A DNA stretch of 64,000 nucleotides from JBDWFY01 sp965275915 (GCA_965275915.1 CBDHYI010000008.1:62001-126000); one strand, 5' to 3'. Numbered from the stretch's first letter, positions 52,756 through 61,975 are shown. Notes: generated by a model from the letters alone, not told the origin. A program made the numbers and translations.

Positions 52756-53787
52756 ATGACATTTGCAATTCTTCGCAGCCTGCGCTGCCTGGTTTTGGTC
52801 CTCGCCACCCTGACGGGGGGCGTCTCCGCCGCCTTGGCGGCGGCACCGCAAGAGGCACGGCAGCCGGTCGCGGCAGGCAAAAACTATCTGCTCGCAGTCG
52901 GGATCTGCCCGCCCTATCGCAAGGATATCCCTGTTGAGGTGTGCTCGAACGGGGTCGAAGCGCTGGCCGTCAGATTCAGCCAGCGGCTGGGTATAGAAAA
53001 GGCCGACATCATCACGCTGACGGACGCGAGTTCCACGGGCGCGAATTTTCTTCGCACGCTGTCGGATTTGGCGGGCAAACTGACCGCTGAAGACCGCCTG
53101 ATCCTCTATCTCAATGCGCACGGGGATGCGTTTTCCGAGTGGGCTCACTTCTTTGACGACAGCGGCATGATCGCCCAGGTCAACAAAACATATGTCAGGC
53201 CGGACGAGGACGTCATCGTGTTCTGGACCAGAGACGAACCGGCTGTCCCGGCGCTTGCTCTGGCCGCCAGGGAATGGCTGACGGTTTCGGAGATCGTCGA
53301 CGCCATCGAGACCATTCCGGCACGCGTGGCCCTTATGCTCGATTCCTGTTCGAGCGGACGGGTCTTCGGCGGGTTCCACCGGCATGTGAAACGCTCTGAT
53401 CGCATCGACTATATCCTGGCATCGGCCGGCTCGCAGCAGGTCGCAAATATCAACCCCGGGGAAACGATGCCGCTGTTCACACAGCAGCTCGTCTATGCAC
53501 TGGACGTCCCGGGCGTGCACGATTTCGGCGCCGCTGTCGACTTCGCCCGGATCACGACCGTGCAGATGACACAGTCGATGTGCGCGACCCAGACCGTTTC
53601 CAGGAGCGTGTTTGCCAGGATGTTCCCGAACCTGGCCGTCCCGGCCGCCACGGACCTTGAAGGCAACGTCTCACTTCCGCTGTGGTCCTGTGCACAAGTC
53701 CCCTCCGTCGCGGATTACTCCGACAAGATGACAAGCATGCCGCTCGCAACAGCACCGAAGACAACGGACACCTCCGCCCCGCAGTGA
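52756..53787 (+). CDS. exported caspase-like (C14) peptidase
   Basis: A 343-residue protein with signal peptide SLRCLVLVLATLTGGVSAALA (cleavage near residue 30). The caspase fold is recognised from NYLLAVGICPPY (43-54), LILYLNAHGDAF with catalytic His122 and VALMLDSCSSGRVFGG with nucleophile Cys198. The His-Gly and Asp-Ser-Cys-Ser-Ser-Gly surroundings are typical of bacterial caspase-like (orthocaspase) peptidases. A cut after Arg/Lys is common in this group but not shown here. The third and fourth genes of the cluster are both secreted, so it should act outside the cytoplasm. Confidence 0.85.
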   Translation: MTFAILRSLRCLVLVLATLTGGVSAALAAAPQEARQPVAAGKNYLLAVGICPPYRKDIPVEVCSNGVEALAVRFSQRLGIEKADIITLTDASSTGANFLRTLSDLAGKLTAEDRLILYLNAHGDAFSEWAHFFDDSGMIAQVNKTYVRPDEDVIVFWTRDEPAVPALALAAREWLTVSEIVDAIETIPARVALMLDSCSSGRVFGGFHRHVKRSDRIDYILASAGSQQVANINPGETMPLFTQQLVYALDVPGVHDFGAAVDFARITTVQMTQSMCATQTVSRSVFARMFPNLAVPAATDLEGNVSLPLWSCAQVPSVADYSDKMTSMPLATAPKTTDTSAPQ

Positions 53788-54286
53788 GGGGCGGTTGCCG
53801 TTCCGGGCTGTGACAATGGCCATGCCGTCGACGGGATGTCGGCGGATCCGGCCCCGGAAGCTCACGTCAGTCCGCCCCGCCGGATCGCGCCCGATCCGGA
53901 CACCACCGGTGATCCGCTGCACGGACACCGGGGGTGCTTTTTCTTTCACGGATTTTTCAAGAGTTCCTGCCATCCGCCCGCATGAGCCGCAGGACAAAAG
54001 CTTTTTCTAACAAACCGGCACAAGTGCGTCTGAATTTTCCAGATTATGGAACATGTTGAAAGGGGGCAGCGGCAAAGCCTGACAGGGCGGAAACTTCCCA
54101 CATAGCAGCCCCGGCTGGCTTTGCGGGGGCAGGGGAAGTGGCAATGACGGCCCGTTGCTGACTTCGGTGATCAATCCGTCCAACGACTGCTTTGCGCCGT
54201 CAATTCGGACGTTCGCCGTTTCTCAAAATTGTTCCAGGAAAGCGCTAAGTCAGATTTGTCCACTATGTGCTTTCATTGCTGTGCAT
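53788..54286. other. intergenic region holding one copy of a direct repeat
   Basis: About 500 bases. After the caspase gene, CCGGTG and CACCGG pair around a 14-base loop ahead of a T-rich stretch near 53940, a possible terminator. The repeat copy at 54046-54137 follows. From about 54150 the composition turns AT-rich toward the DUF2971 gene. No gene is supported. Confidence 0.5.
54046..54137 (+). repeat. direct repeat copy 1
   Basis: About 92 bases matching 61976-62069 in the same orientation, apart from small indels and scattered changes. The best block is CAGCCCCGGCTGGCTTTGCG. Each copy contains a CCCCG..CGGGG potential stem. No coding frame is kept. The pair brackets an 8 kb segment with the DUF2971 gene, the ABC importer and its regulator. 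Confidence 0.75.
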
Positions 54287-54934
54287 TCATCCAAGACCCA
54301 ACTTCTGCGTCACAATTTTGAAACTTTGAAACGCCAGCCTTGCTTTCTGTAAATCGATTGCGTGTTTATAATTTTTGATGAGGGGCTCAAGTTTCTCGCG
54401 ATTAACGTCACACATAGGCCCGACTACGACTTCAACCAATTTTAATTCCGCGTCGATGGGGTGAAAATAGAAGTCACCGTCCTTGAATGTTGGCGGCTTG
54501 TTCAAATTAATCAGGACCCGCCACTCTTCCTCGTACTCCCAATCAGTTGACTTTAAAAAGAGCAGCGGTTGCAGATCTTCTTCCGTTGGACTTCGGCTCA
54601 AATCGATGGGCGGTCGAGTCTGCGCATATTTTATTTCTGTAGCCAGCTCATCAGAGAGATCGAAACCCAAGCAAATTCCCTTATGCTTGTCCGCGTAGTG
54701 GCTCCACATTGTCACGTTTTTCCAGTGAGGAGAGAAACACAAGATGCCAAAATTCGAATCCATATATGCCCGCCACGCTTCCCACTTCTGACGTTCTGCC
54801 CGAGAGTTCAGGCGAGGCGCGCGTAAATCAAACGGATCGTTAAGGGCTGCAATTTGAGCGACCTTAATACGGTTTTTCTCAATGTTGCTGAGAGCATGCT
54901 TGGCTCCGGTGAAATGGTAGAGTCGTTGAACCAT
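54287..54934 (-). CDS. DUF2971-family protein
   Basis: A 215-residue protein of the DUF2971 family. N-terminal LYHFTGAKHALSNIEKNRIKVA, then ALNDPFDLRA near 29-38 and ILCFSPHWKNVTMWSHYADKHKGICLGFD (split over 68-97), plus EYEEEWRVLI near 138, are all family marks. No biochemical role is known; DUF2971 genes often lie in variable islands beside toxins or defence genes. The gene is AT-rich compared with its surroundings and isolated, so probably acquired. Confidence 0.87.
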   Translation of the reverse strand: MVQRLYHFTGAKHALSNIEKNRIKVAQIAALNDPFDLRAPRLNSRAERQKWEAWRAYMDSNFGILCFSPHWKNVTMWSHYADKHKGICLGFDLSDELATEIKYAQTRPPIDLSRSPTEEDLQPLLFLKSTDWEYEEEWRVLINLNKPPTFKDGDFYFHPIDAELKLVEVVVGPMCDVNREKLEPLIKNYKHAIDLQKARLAFQSFKIVTQKLGLG

Positions 54935-55544
54935 CTGTGTGCTTCCATGCTTTGAAGAAATTCATGCGAGCATTTTCAAACAAAACCGCCAAGAAACTGT
55001 ATCCTCGCGGGAGAGCAATCCAAGGTGACAAAATTGCCATCAACGGTTGATCGAGATACATAAGCTCAACAAGTCGATCTTTTAGACGTCACCCGTCCGA
55101 GGCATTCAGCAAATTGAACTTGTTTTTGTTCCCGTCCTTCGGACTCACACACACTTTTATGCCAGAGAACAGCCCTTCAAAGAACGCCCGTTACTGTAGC
55201 ATCGCCACAGCAATCGAAGCGTTCGCTACTATCGGATTTGGATCCAGGAGATCCATCCCGAAATTTCGGACCAACATTCATTCATGGAATGAGCGGGGGT
55301 TTATGTACGCTTTCGCCTAACGTCAGCTATTCGCGTTGCTAATTCCAGATCCTGCCAGTCCGCTTCCGGCCCCTTTCGGGACATTCGGGCGAAATGCAAC
55401 AAAAGCCCGCATGACCCCCCAATTCGAACCACTGCCGAAAATCCGCAGCATTTCGCGCGACACCTTGTATCCATGCTGTCCGGCCAGCGTCTCGGCGGCC
55501 CAAGGTCAGGGCAAGCCCACCTCTGCCTGGCAGCCTCTCGATAT
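54935..55544. other. gene-poor region with possible gene remnants
   Basis: About 610 bases between the DUF2971 gene and the ABC ATPase stop. The left part is AT-rich like the DUF2971 gene. Reading leftward at about 55320-55540 there are coding-like fragments in more than one frame, such as MLRIFGSGSNWGVMRAF and DLELATRIADVRRKRT, suggesting a decayed gene I cannot name. No intact gene is supported. Confidence 0.4.
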
Positions 55545-56612
55545 TCACATCTCCAGTCGCCGGCCTTCAGGTCCGAACAGATGTGCCTTTTCCAGGTCGA
55601 CCGCGATGTTGACGGCATCACCGGTCTTGAGTGAAAAATGCCCGTGCTGACGCACCAGAACCGGGCCGACACCGGGCACATTTGCATGGATGTTGGTATC
55701 CGATCCCAGATGCTCCACAAGCTCGGCAACGCCTTTCATGTGGGCGACCTCTTCCGTAACGATATCCAGATGCTCAGGACGCACGCCGAGTTCATGTGCC
55801 TGACGTTGTTCGCTCTTGGTTCCAACCTTCAGGACAGTGCCGTCCCTAAGCTTCACACCGTTTTCCGCCTGCTCGACAGCGAGAATATTCATTGTCGGCG
55901 AACCGATGAATTGCGCCACGAACCTGTTGGACGGCCGCTCGTAAAGATCAAGCGGTGTTCCAACCTGCTGGATATCCCCGGCGTTCAGAACAACGATACG
56001 GTCTGCCAGCGTCAGGGCTTCGACCTGGTCGTGCGTCACATAGATCATGGTCGCGTTCAGCCGCTGGTGGAGACGCGCAATCTCAAGCCGCATTTCCACG
56101 CGCAAGGCCGCGTCGAGGTTGGACAGCGGCTCATCGAACAGGAATGCGCTCGGATCCCGGACGATCGCCCGTCCCATCGCGACCCGCTGGCGCTGGCCGC
56201 CTGAAAGCGCCCTGGGCAGGCGTTCGGTCAGGGACGTCAGGCCGAGCGTCCTGGCGGCATCGGCAACTTTCCGGCTGCGCTCTTCTTTCCGGGCCTTTCG
56301 GATTTCAAGCGAAAAGCCCATGTTCCGCGAGACATCCATATGCGGATAAAGCGCGTAGGACTGGAACACCATCGCCATATCCCTGTCGCGCGGAGGCACT
56401 TCATTCATGCGTCTGCCGTTAACCTGAAATTCCCCGGCCGTGATCGGTTCAAGCCCGGCAATCATGCGCAGCAGTGTCGATTTCCCGCAGCCGGACGGTC
56501 CGACCAGGACGATGAATTCTCCATCCTCGATCGTCAGGTTGACGTCCCTGAGAACCTCGAAGGAACCGTAGGACTTGGCGATATTGTTCAACTCGATGCG
56601 TGCCACATCCAC
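55545..56612 (-). CDS. carbohydrate ABC importer ATPase (UgpC/MsmK type)
   Basis: A 355-residue ATPase. Walker A GPSGCGKSTLLR near 38-49, signature LSGGQRQRVAMGRAIVRDPSAF near 135-156, Walker B FLFDEPLSNLDA just after and the switch His in YVTHDQVEALT. The C-terminal 110 residues form the TOBE/regulatory domain of sugar importers. Last gene of the leftward operon, 12 bases after the permease gene. It energises import of a carbohydrate-type substrate, identity unknown. Confidence 0.95.
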   Translation of the reverse strand: MDVARIELNNIAKSYGSFEVLRDVNLTIEDGEFIVLVGPSGCGKSTLLRMIAGLEPITAGEFQVNGRRMNEVPPRDRDMAMVFQSYALYPHMDVSRNMGFSLEIRKARKEERSRKVADAARTLGLTSLTERLPRALSGGQRQRVAMGRAIVRDPSAFLFDEPLSNLDAALRVEMRLEIARLHQRLNATMIYVTHDQVEALTLADRIVVLNAGDIQQVGTPLDLYERPSNRFVAQFIGSPTMNILAVEQAENGVKLRDGTVLKVGTKSEQRQAHELGVRPEHLDIVTEEVAHMKGVAELVEHLGSDTNIHANVPGVGPVLVRQHGHFSLKTGDAVNIAVDLEKAHLFGPEGRRLEM

Positions 56613-56624
56613 CTCCCTGGGGCC

Positions 56625-57467
56625 TCAGCCCTTCACAGCTCCGGTTGTCAGGCCCTGAACCAGGTACCGCTGGATAAAGATGAAGAAGAGACAGGACGGC
56701 ACCAGAGCGAGCACGCCGGCCGCCATCATCTGCCCCCAGTCCACGGAGAACTTGGACACGAAGGTCAGGAGCCCGACGGGGAATGTCATTGCGTCGTTTG
56801 AATTGATCAGCATCAGGGCGAACAGCAGTTCGCTCCAGGCCGCCGTAAAAATGAAGCCAAGCGTTGCCCCCAGTCCCGGCAGTGTCAGCGGCAGCACGAT
56901 CTTGCGCAGGGCCTCGAAACGCGTGCAGCCATCGATCATTCCCGCATCCTCCAGATCCTTTGGAATGCCGTCAAAGAAGGACTGCATCAGGAAGGTGGCA
57001 AACGGGATGTTGAAAGCCGTGTAGACGATGATGAGGCTCGTCAGGGAGTTGAGCAGCCCGAGCGCCGCGACGATCTTGTAGATCGGCGCGATGATCATCA
57101 GCAGCGGAAACATCTGTGTGATCAGCATAAGCGCGATGATCAGCCGTTTGCCGCGGAAGTCGAACCTGGAAAAAGCATAGCCCGCCGCCGCCGCGATCAT
57201 CGTCGTAATCGCGGCGGTTCCCAGCGACACGATCAGGCTGTTGCGGAAATAGGCAAGGAAGTCCGTCTGCAACAGAACCGTCCGGAAGTTTTCAAACGTG
57301 AACCTGCTCGGGACGAGCGCCGTGCCTTCGCTGAAAATCAGCTTGTCAGGGGTGACCGCGATCTTGGCGAGCCAGTAGAGCGGAAAGAGCGCAAAGGCCA
57401 CATAGAACGCCAGGGCAAGGTATTTTCCGGTAACTGTCCATGGCGAAGTCTGGCGCAGAGCATTCAT
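56625..57467 (-). CDS. carbohydrate ABC permease (MalG type)
   Basis: A 280-residue permease with six hydrophobic helices. The EAA loop that couples to the ATPase is near FEALRKIVLPLTLPGLG at about residues 183-199. The start MNALRQTSPWTVTGKYLALAF is followed at once by TM1. Eight bases separate it from the other permease gene and 12 from the ATPase gene. MalG-like CUT1 subunit. Confidence 0.95.
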   Translation of the reverse strand: MNALRQTSPWTVTGKYLALAFYVAFALFPLYWLAKIAVTPDKLIFSEGTALVPSRFTFENFRTVLLQTDFLAYFRNSLIVSLGTAAITTMIAAAAGYAFSRFDFRGKRLIIALMLITQMFPLLMIIAPIYKIVAALGLLNSLTSLIIVYTAFNIPFATFLMQSFFDGIPKDLEDAGMIDGCTRFEALRKIVLPLTLPGLGATLGFIFTAAWSELLFALMLINSNDAMTFPVGLLTFVSKFSVDWGQMMAAGVLALVPSCLFFIFIQRYLVQGLTTGAVKG

Positions 57468-57475
57468 GGCGACCC

Positions 57476-58405
57476 TCAGATCCTCACGAGCTTGCGGCGA
57501 AGGACAAGCAGGACGGCTGCGTAGATCAGCAGCAGGCCAAGCAGCGCAACCGCAATGGCGGAGGCGTAGCCGAAATCGAGTTTCCTGAACGCGGTTGTGA
57601 AGATGTAGGTGGACAGGATCTGCGTTGAGTTGGCAGGCCCGCCGCCCGTCATGACGAAAATCAGGTCCGCGAAATTCGCAATCCAGATCGTGCGCAGCAT
57701 CACGGTGATGGCAATCATCGGCGCAAGAAACGGCAGTGTAATCTTGGTAAATGTCTGCCAGGCCGATGCCCCGTCGATTTCGGCGGCTTCATAAAGCTCG
57801 CCGGGTATCGATTGCAGGGCCGCCAGCAGCGTGATGGCAAAAAACGGAATGCCGAACCAGACATTGGCGGTGATCGGACCCCACATGGCCAGGTTCGGGT
57901 CGCCGAGAATGTTGAACGGTTCGGACAGAATGCCGAGCGCTGCCAGCCAGTGCGGCAGGGGACCGATCGTCGGATTGAACAGCCACGCCCAGGTGAGAGC
58001 GGACAGGAATGTCGGGACGGCCCAGGGCAGGAACACCAGCGCCTGGACAAGCCGCTTGCCGTAAAAATGTGTGTTCAGCAGAAGCGCCAGCCCGAGGCCG
58101 AGGAAAAACTGGAAGGTGATGGAACCCAGTGTCCACCAGAATGTGTTGGTCAGGGCAAGCCAGAACTTCCTGTCGCTCCACAGCGCCTGGAAATTCTCGA
58201 ACCCGACCCAGCCGGTCTGAAACGGCCGAAGCAGGTTGACCGCCTGAAAGGCATAGGAGATGCCGATGACCAGCGGAACCAGCATGACAAGCGCGATCAC
58301 GATGACCGCCGGCGACAGGTAGAGATAAGGCTCCACCATGTAGCGGAAGTAATAGGAACCGCGCGCCCGGGTCTCCCCGGGCGCGTTGCCAGCCTGTGCT
58401 GTCAT
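57476..58405 (-). CDS. sugar ABC permease (MalF type)
   Basis: A 309-residue permease with six helices. The EAA-type loop WQTFTKITLPFLAPMIAI is at about 218-235. MalF-like partner of the neighbouring permease in a CUT1 importer. Its ATG overlaps the stop of the binding-protein gene by 4 bases. Confidence 0.95.
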   Translation of the reverse strand: MTAQAGNAPGETRARGSYYFRYMVEPYLYLSPAVIVIALVMLVPLVIGISYAFQAVNLLRPFQTGWVGFENFQALWSDRKFWLALTNTFWWTLGSITFQFFLGLGLALLLNTHFYGKRLVQALVFLPWAVPTFLSALTWAWLFNPTIGPLPHWLAALGILSEPFNILGDPNLAMWGPITANVWFGIPFFAITLLAALQSIPGELYEAAEIDGASAWQTFTKITLPFLAPMIAITVMLRTIWIANFADLIFVMTGGGPANSTQILSTYIFTTAFRKLDFGYASAIAVALLGLLLIYAAVLLVLRRKLVRI

Positions 58406-59658
58406 TGAGCGTCTTTCCAGCGGCCGTATTCCGCGGTCAGGAATTCAGCCCACTGGTCGGCGACTTCCTGTGCGCTGAGTTGACCGAGCAGGGCTTCCTG
58501 ACTGGTTTCAAGTGCGATGGAGTCCGCGAAGTAGCCGAACTGTTCGAGGTAAGTCGGCATGACGGTCGGAATGTACTGGTCTCCATTGAGCGTTTCGAAC
58601 CAGCCCGCGAACTGCTCCGTCTTGAAGTGCGGGTCCTGTTCCGCTCCTTCGTGGATCGGAATGACACCAACACGCTTTGCCCAGGTCTTGTTGGCGTCCG
58701 GGTTGGAAAGATGCGCGATCAGTTTCCAGGAAAGGTCTTCGTCTTTCGTGGTGTCGAACATCGCCCATCCGGCGAAGCCGATGGTTGGGAACGCCTTGCC
58801 GCCGGGACCGACGGGCATCGGAACGACTGCGAAGTCTTCTGCGTTCATGCGTTCGGCAACAGCGATCAGTGCGTCGGGGTCCTGGTCAAGGAACGCGCAG
58901 GTGCCGGAGTAGAAACCCGCCACGATCTCGTTGAAACCCCAGCTCACGGCATCCTTCGGAGCGTAGCCGTTCTGGTAGAGGTCGATCAGGAATTGGATGC
59001 CTTCGACCGAGCCCGGCTGGTTGAGCGTGCTCTTGCCGTTCTCGTCGAAGAACGTGTTGTCGCCGTTCATGGTCGCCGCCATCATGATCCAGCCGTTCAG
59101 ACCGCCCGGACCGCCGCGCAGACAATAACCGTACTTGCCGTCGAGCGCCGAGACGGCCTTGGAGGCCGCCATGAACTCCTCCATGGTTTTCGGCGGGCCT
59201 TCAACGCCGGCTTCCTCAAGCAGCTTCTTGTTGTAGAACAGGGCGCGAAGATAGAAGCCGTACGGGATCATCCGCACGGACTTGCCATCGGTCTGCCGGC
59301 CCATGTCGACGGTTTTCTGGGTCAGCGTCTCGCCGTGCTCCCAACCGGCAATCCTGTCGTTCAGGTTGACCAGCTTGTCCTTGTAAATGCCGGCCCAGCG
59401 ATCCGGCATTTCAACAACGTCGGGAATATCGCCGCCGGCAACCATCGTTGCGAATTTCTCGAAGGCCTGCCCCCAGGGCAGCGAGACGATTTCCACGTCC
59501 GTGCCGGGGTTTGCCGCTTCGAATTCATCGACCAGTCCCTGCAGGACTTCCGTACGTTCGGGGCTGGTGATCACTTCCACCAGCTTCAACGTTTCAGCAT
59601 GAGCCGGCGTTGCCGCCAGAAAGGCGAATGCACTGAGTGCGCCGAGTAGTCTTTTCAT
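58402..59658 (-). CDS. extracellular sugar-binding lipoprotein-like/periplasmic binding protein
   Basis: A 418-residue family 1 extracellular solute-binding protein. Signal peptide KRLLGALSAFAFLAATPAHA, then LVEVITSPERTEVLQGLVDEFEAANPG (shown in part) and GDIPDVVEMPDRWAG, marks of the CUT1 sugar-binding fold. No lipobox, so it is periplasmic. The substrate cannot be told from sequence. The gene starts 37 bases after the PLP-enzyme gene and overlaps the first permease gene. Confidence 0.94.
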   Translation of the reverse strand: MKRLLGALSAFAFLAATPAHAETLKLVEVITSPERTEVLQGLVDEFEAANPGTDVEIVSLPWGQAFEKFATMVAGGDIPDVVEMPDRWAGIYKDKLVNLNDRIAGWEHGETLTQKTVDMGRQTDGKSVRMIPYGFYLRALFYNKKLLEEAGVEGPPKTMEEFMAASKAVSALDGKYGYCLRGGPGGLNGWIMMAATMNGDNTFFDENGKSTLNQPGSVEGIQFLIDLYQNGYAPKDAVSWGFNEIVAGFYSGTCAFLDQDPDALIAVAERMNAEDFAVVPMPVGPGGKAFPTIGFAGWAMFDTTKDEDLSWKLIAHLSNPDANKTWAKRVGVIPIHEGAEQDPHFKTEQFAGWFETLNGDQYIPTVMPTYLEQFGYFADSIALETSQEALLGQLSAQEVADQWAEFLTAEYGRWKDAQ

Positions 59659-59695
59659 ATCTCCACCTCTTTTCAGTTCGGTTGTTTGGCACGCC

Positions 59696-60874
59696 TTATT
59701 TCCGGTTGGCGCTTAGATTGAGGGCCATATCGAAATCGGCCCAAAGGTCGATGGGATCTTCAAGTCCGAGACTCAGCCGGACGATCCGGCCGGACACCCC
59801 GAAATGCTGCAGGGAGTTCTCTTCCCCGGACTGGTTGAGTGCGATTTGAGCCGGCAGGATGAGGCTCTCAAATCCGCCCCAGCTCACCCCGAGCCGGAAC
59901 AGCTTCAAGGCGTCCGCAAAGTCCGGGATGCAGACGCTCTCATCCAGCTCGACCGAGAGCAGCCCGGACCGGCCGGTCAGCCCCGGAACCGTGTTGGGTC
60001 CGGGAGACAGCACCGTCCTGACCAGCCGGTGCCGGGAGAGGTTGTCGACAAACCGGTCCGCCGCGGCCTGATGCTGCCGCATGCGGGCACCCAGTGTCCG
60101 CAATCCGCGGGTCAGCAGAAACGCTTCGAACGGCGCAAGCTTGCCGCCCAGCAGCGAGAGCGACAGATCACGGATCCGGCCGACCAGATCCGCACTGGCA
60201 ACAACGACCCCGGCGACCGTATCGGAATGTCCGGACAGGTATTTCGAAGCCGAGTGAAGAACGATATCGATCCCGAGCGTCAGCGGACGCTGAAAGACAG
60301 GGGTCGCCCAGGAATTGTCGATCACCGTGAGCGTGCCGTGGCGCCTGGCGTGGGCGGCAACCCTCGGCAGGTCCATCGCCTGAAACACGACCGTGTTCGG
60401 GCTTTCAAGATAAGCGAGCCTTACCCCGGCAAGCAGGTCCGGATCATTCTCGAAGTCCGCGACCTGATGATACGTGATCTCCACCCCGAAAGGTCTCAGC
60501 AGGCGCTCGAAAAACCGGTAGGCATCCGGGTAGACATGCTCGACGCAGGCAATGCGGTCGCCCGGCTTGACAAGCGCAAAGACGGTGGAGGAAATGGCCG
60601 CCATCCCCGACGCGAAGCCGACAGCCGCCTCGCCTTCCTCGGCAGCGGCCACCAACCCCTCAAACGCGGCAACCGTCGGGTTCTGGACCCGGGTGTAGAG
60701 TGGATCGTCGGAGCGCCCCGCCATCCGGTCTTCGAACGCTGTGTAAGTGTCGAACGCGAACAGGGACGTCTGAACGATTGGCGGAACAACCGCGCCGCCT
60801 GCGCCCTCAGCGACGGTCGCAAGCAGGGTTTCGATCGAAAAGTCGTCGGGGCGCTGCTCAGTCATTGCATTCAT
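59696..60874 (-). CDS. Cys/Met-metabolism PLP enzyme (cystathionine lyase/synthase family)
   Basis: A 392-residue fold-type I PLP enzyme. The internal-aldimine lysine lies in HSASKYLSGHSD, preceded by YLESPNTVVF and VIDNSWATP, and followed by GLRTLGARMRQH, all typical of the cystathionine gamma-synthase, beta-lyase and methionine gamma-lyase group. The N-terminal TRVQNPTVAAFE matches the YTR-x-NPT element. Which reaction it catalyses is uncertain. It is embedded between the regulator and the ABC importer, with 17 bases of overlap with the regulator gene, so it likely processes what the importer brings in. Confidence 0.92.
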   Translation of the reverse strand: MNAMTEQRPDDFSIETLLATVAEGAGGAVVPPIVQTSLFAFDTYTAFEDRMAGRSDDPLYTRVQNPTVAAFEGLVAAAEEGEAAVGFASGMAAISSTVFALVKPGDRIACVEHVYPDAYRFFERLLRPFGVEITYHQVADFENDPDLLAGVRLAYLESPNTVVFQAMDLPRVAAHARRHGTLTVIDNSWATPVFQRPLTLGIDIVLHSASKYLSGHSDTVAGVVVASADLVGRIRDLSLSLLGGKLAPFEAFLLTRGLRTLGARMRQHQAAADRFVDNLSRHRLVRTVLSPGPNTVPGLTGRSGLLSVELDESVCIPDFADALKLFRLGVSWGGFESLILPAQIALNQSGEENSLQHFGVSGRIVRLSLGLEDPIDLWADFDMALNLSANRK

Positions 60875-61586
60875 CGGCGATTTTCAGGGTTTCGGTACAC
60901 ACCATGTCGATGATGCGCTCGGTCAGTTCGGCGGCCCTGTCCTCGTCGCCGGCAATCACCGCGTCGGCCAGAGGTTTGTGCAGCGGGATCGTGTCCTGGC
61001 CCAGATGCGGCTTCCCGAACGGCGTTTCGTAAATGTCGTGAAAGCACTTCAGGATCTGATCGATGATCTGTTCGAAGAGCGGGTTTGCGGTCGCTGCGTG
61101 GATCGCCTTGTGAAAACGGTGGTCGGCGGGGCGCCAGTCTTCACCGGCCTCATAGACCGCAATGAGTTCGGCGGCGCGCGCGTTGATGATGCGGCGCTGG
61201 TCCGGCGTCGCCAGCCGCGTTGCCAGGCGAACGGCCTCGATCTCGAGCGGACGGCGGACCTGCTGCATCCGGATCAGGCTCTCCGCCTCATGCTTGATTG
61301 TAAGCGCCACCCGCAGGGTGTTGCGGGACATTTCGCCGATCAGCCTGGTACCCGCCCCCTTGTTGCGGCTGACAACCCCCATGCTCTCCCAGGTTTTCAG
61401 GGTTTCGCGAATGGTCGACCTGCCGAACCCCAGGCGCCGCACCAGCTCCAGTTCCGGCGGCAGCCTGTCGCCGACCTGCAGCCCTTCATCCTCGATGAGC
61501 TTGATGAGCGCATGCGGCACGTCACGAGGCTCTTCAGCGGCGTGCTCTTCGGGGGAGCGTTTCTTCGTCGGAGCTTTTTGCATCAT
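60858..61586 (-). CDS. FadR-subfamily GntR regulator
   Basis: A 242-residue repressor-type regulator. The winged helix (about 20-85) has GDRLPPELELVRRLGFGRSTIRETLKTWESMGVV split over two lines of helices. The C-terminal FCD domain has histidines and aspartates in DHRFHKAIHAATANP and PLHKPLADAVIAGD that usually bind a metal and carboxylate effectors. First gene of the operon with the PLP enzyme and ABC importer. A matching double operator lies just upstream at 61629-61665. Confidence 0.94.
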   Translation of the reverse strand: MMQKAPTKKRSPEEHAAEEPRDVPHALIKLIEDEGLQVGDRLPPELELVRRLGFGRSTIRETLKTWESMGVVSRNKGAGTRLIGEMSRNTLRVALTIKHEAESLIRMQQVRRPLEIEAVRLATRLATPDQRRIINARAAELIAVYEAGEDWRPADHRFHKAIHAATANPLFEQIIDQILKCFHDIYETPFGKPHLGQDTIPLHKPLADAVIAGDEDRAAELTERIIDMVCTETLKIADECND

Positions 61587-61628
61587 GGACCGGTGTCGAC
61601 CTTTCAGTTGCCGGCAAGCACAGTATCA

Positions 61629-61665
61629 CTTTGTCTGACAATGTAAACATTATGTCTGACAAAGT
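61629..61665. promoter_or_regulatory. double FadR-type operator upstream of the GntR gene
   Basis: Two sites, TTTGTCTGACAA (61630-61641) and ATGTCTGACAAA (61652-61663), each hold the near-palindrome TGTCTGACA. Their centres are 21 bases apart, two helical turns. The whole block is itself an inverted repeat (ACTTTGTC...GACAAAGT). GTC-N-GAC cores are typical of FadR-subfamily operators. The position 40 bases before the regulator's start implies autoregulation and control of the entire operon. Confidence 0.75.
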
Positions 61666-61975
61666 TTCGGGCGCAGACTGACACGGCGCCGCAGATCGGG
61701 CGCGAACAAAATGGAGACAGCGACCGCTCAGAAATCCGTCCCTGAGTTCACGAAATCCGGGTGCGTCCTGAGCCTAGGCGCCTCGCCGAAAGGACCGCCG
61801 AATCCGCCCGCGTCAATTGGTGGAACCGGCATGTCCTTCGACAAAGCGTGAGATGTTCTGTCACATACCGGCCGGCGACTATGGTGAGTTTCTGAAAGCA
61901 AAAAAAGGTCTTCTGCTTTTCACTCGCGACACAGTTGCGAAGACCGGCAGCGCGCTGGCGTCAAGTTCCGGATCA

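Noticed and set aside
55301..55548. Leftward frames with coding-like pieces beside the ABC ATPase stop
   Set aside because: Pieces occur in more than one frame with stops between them. It may be a decayed gene, but no intact product can be supported.
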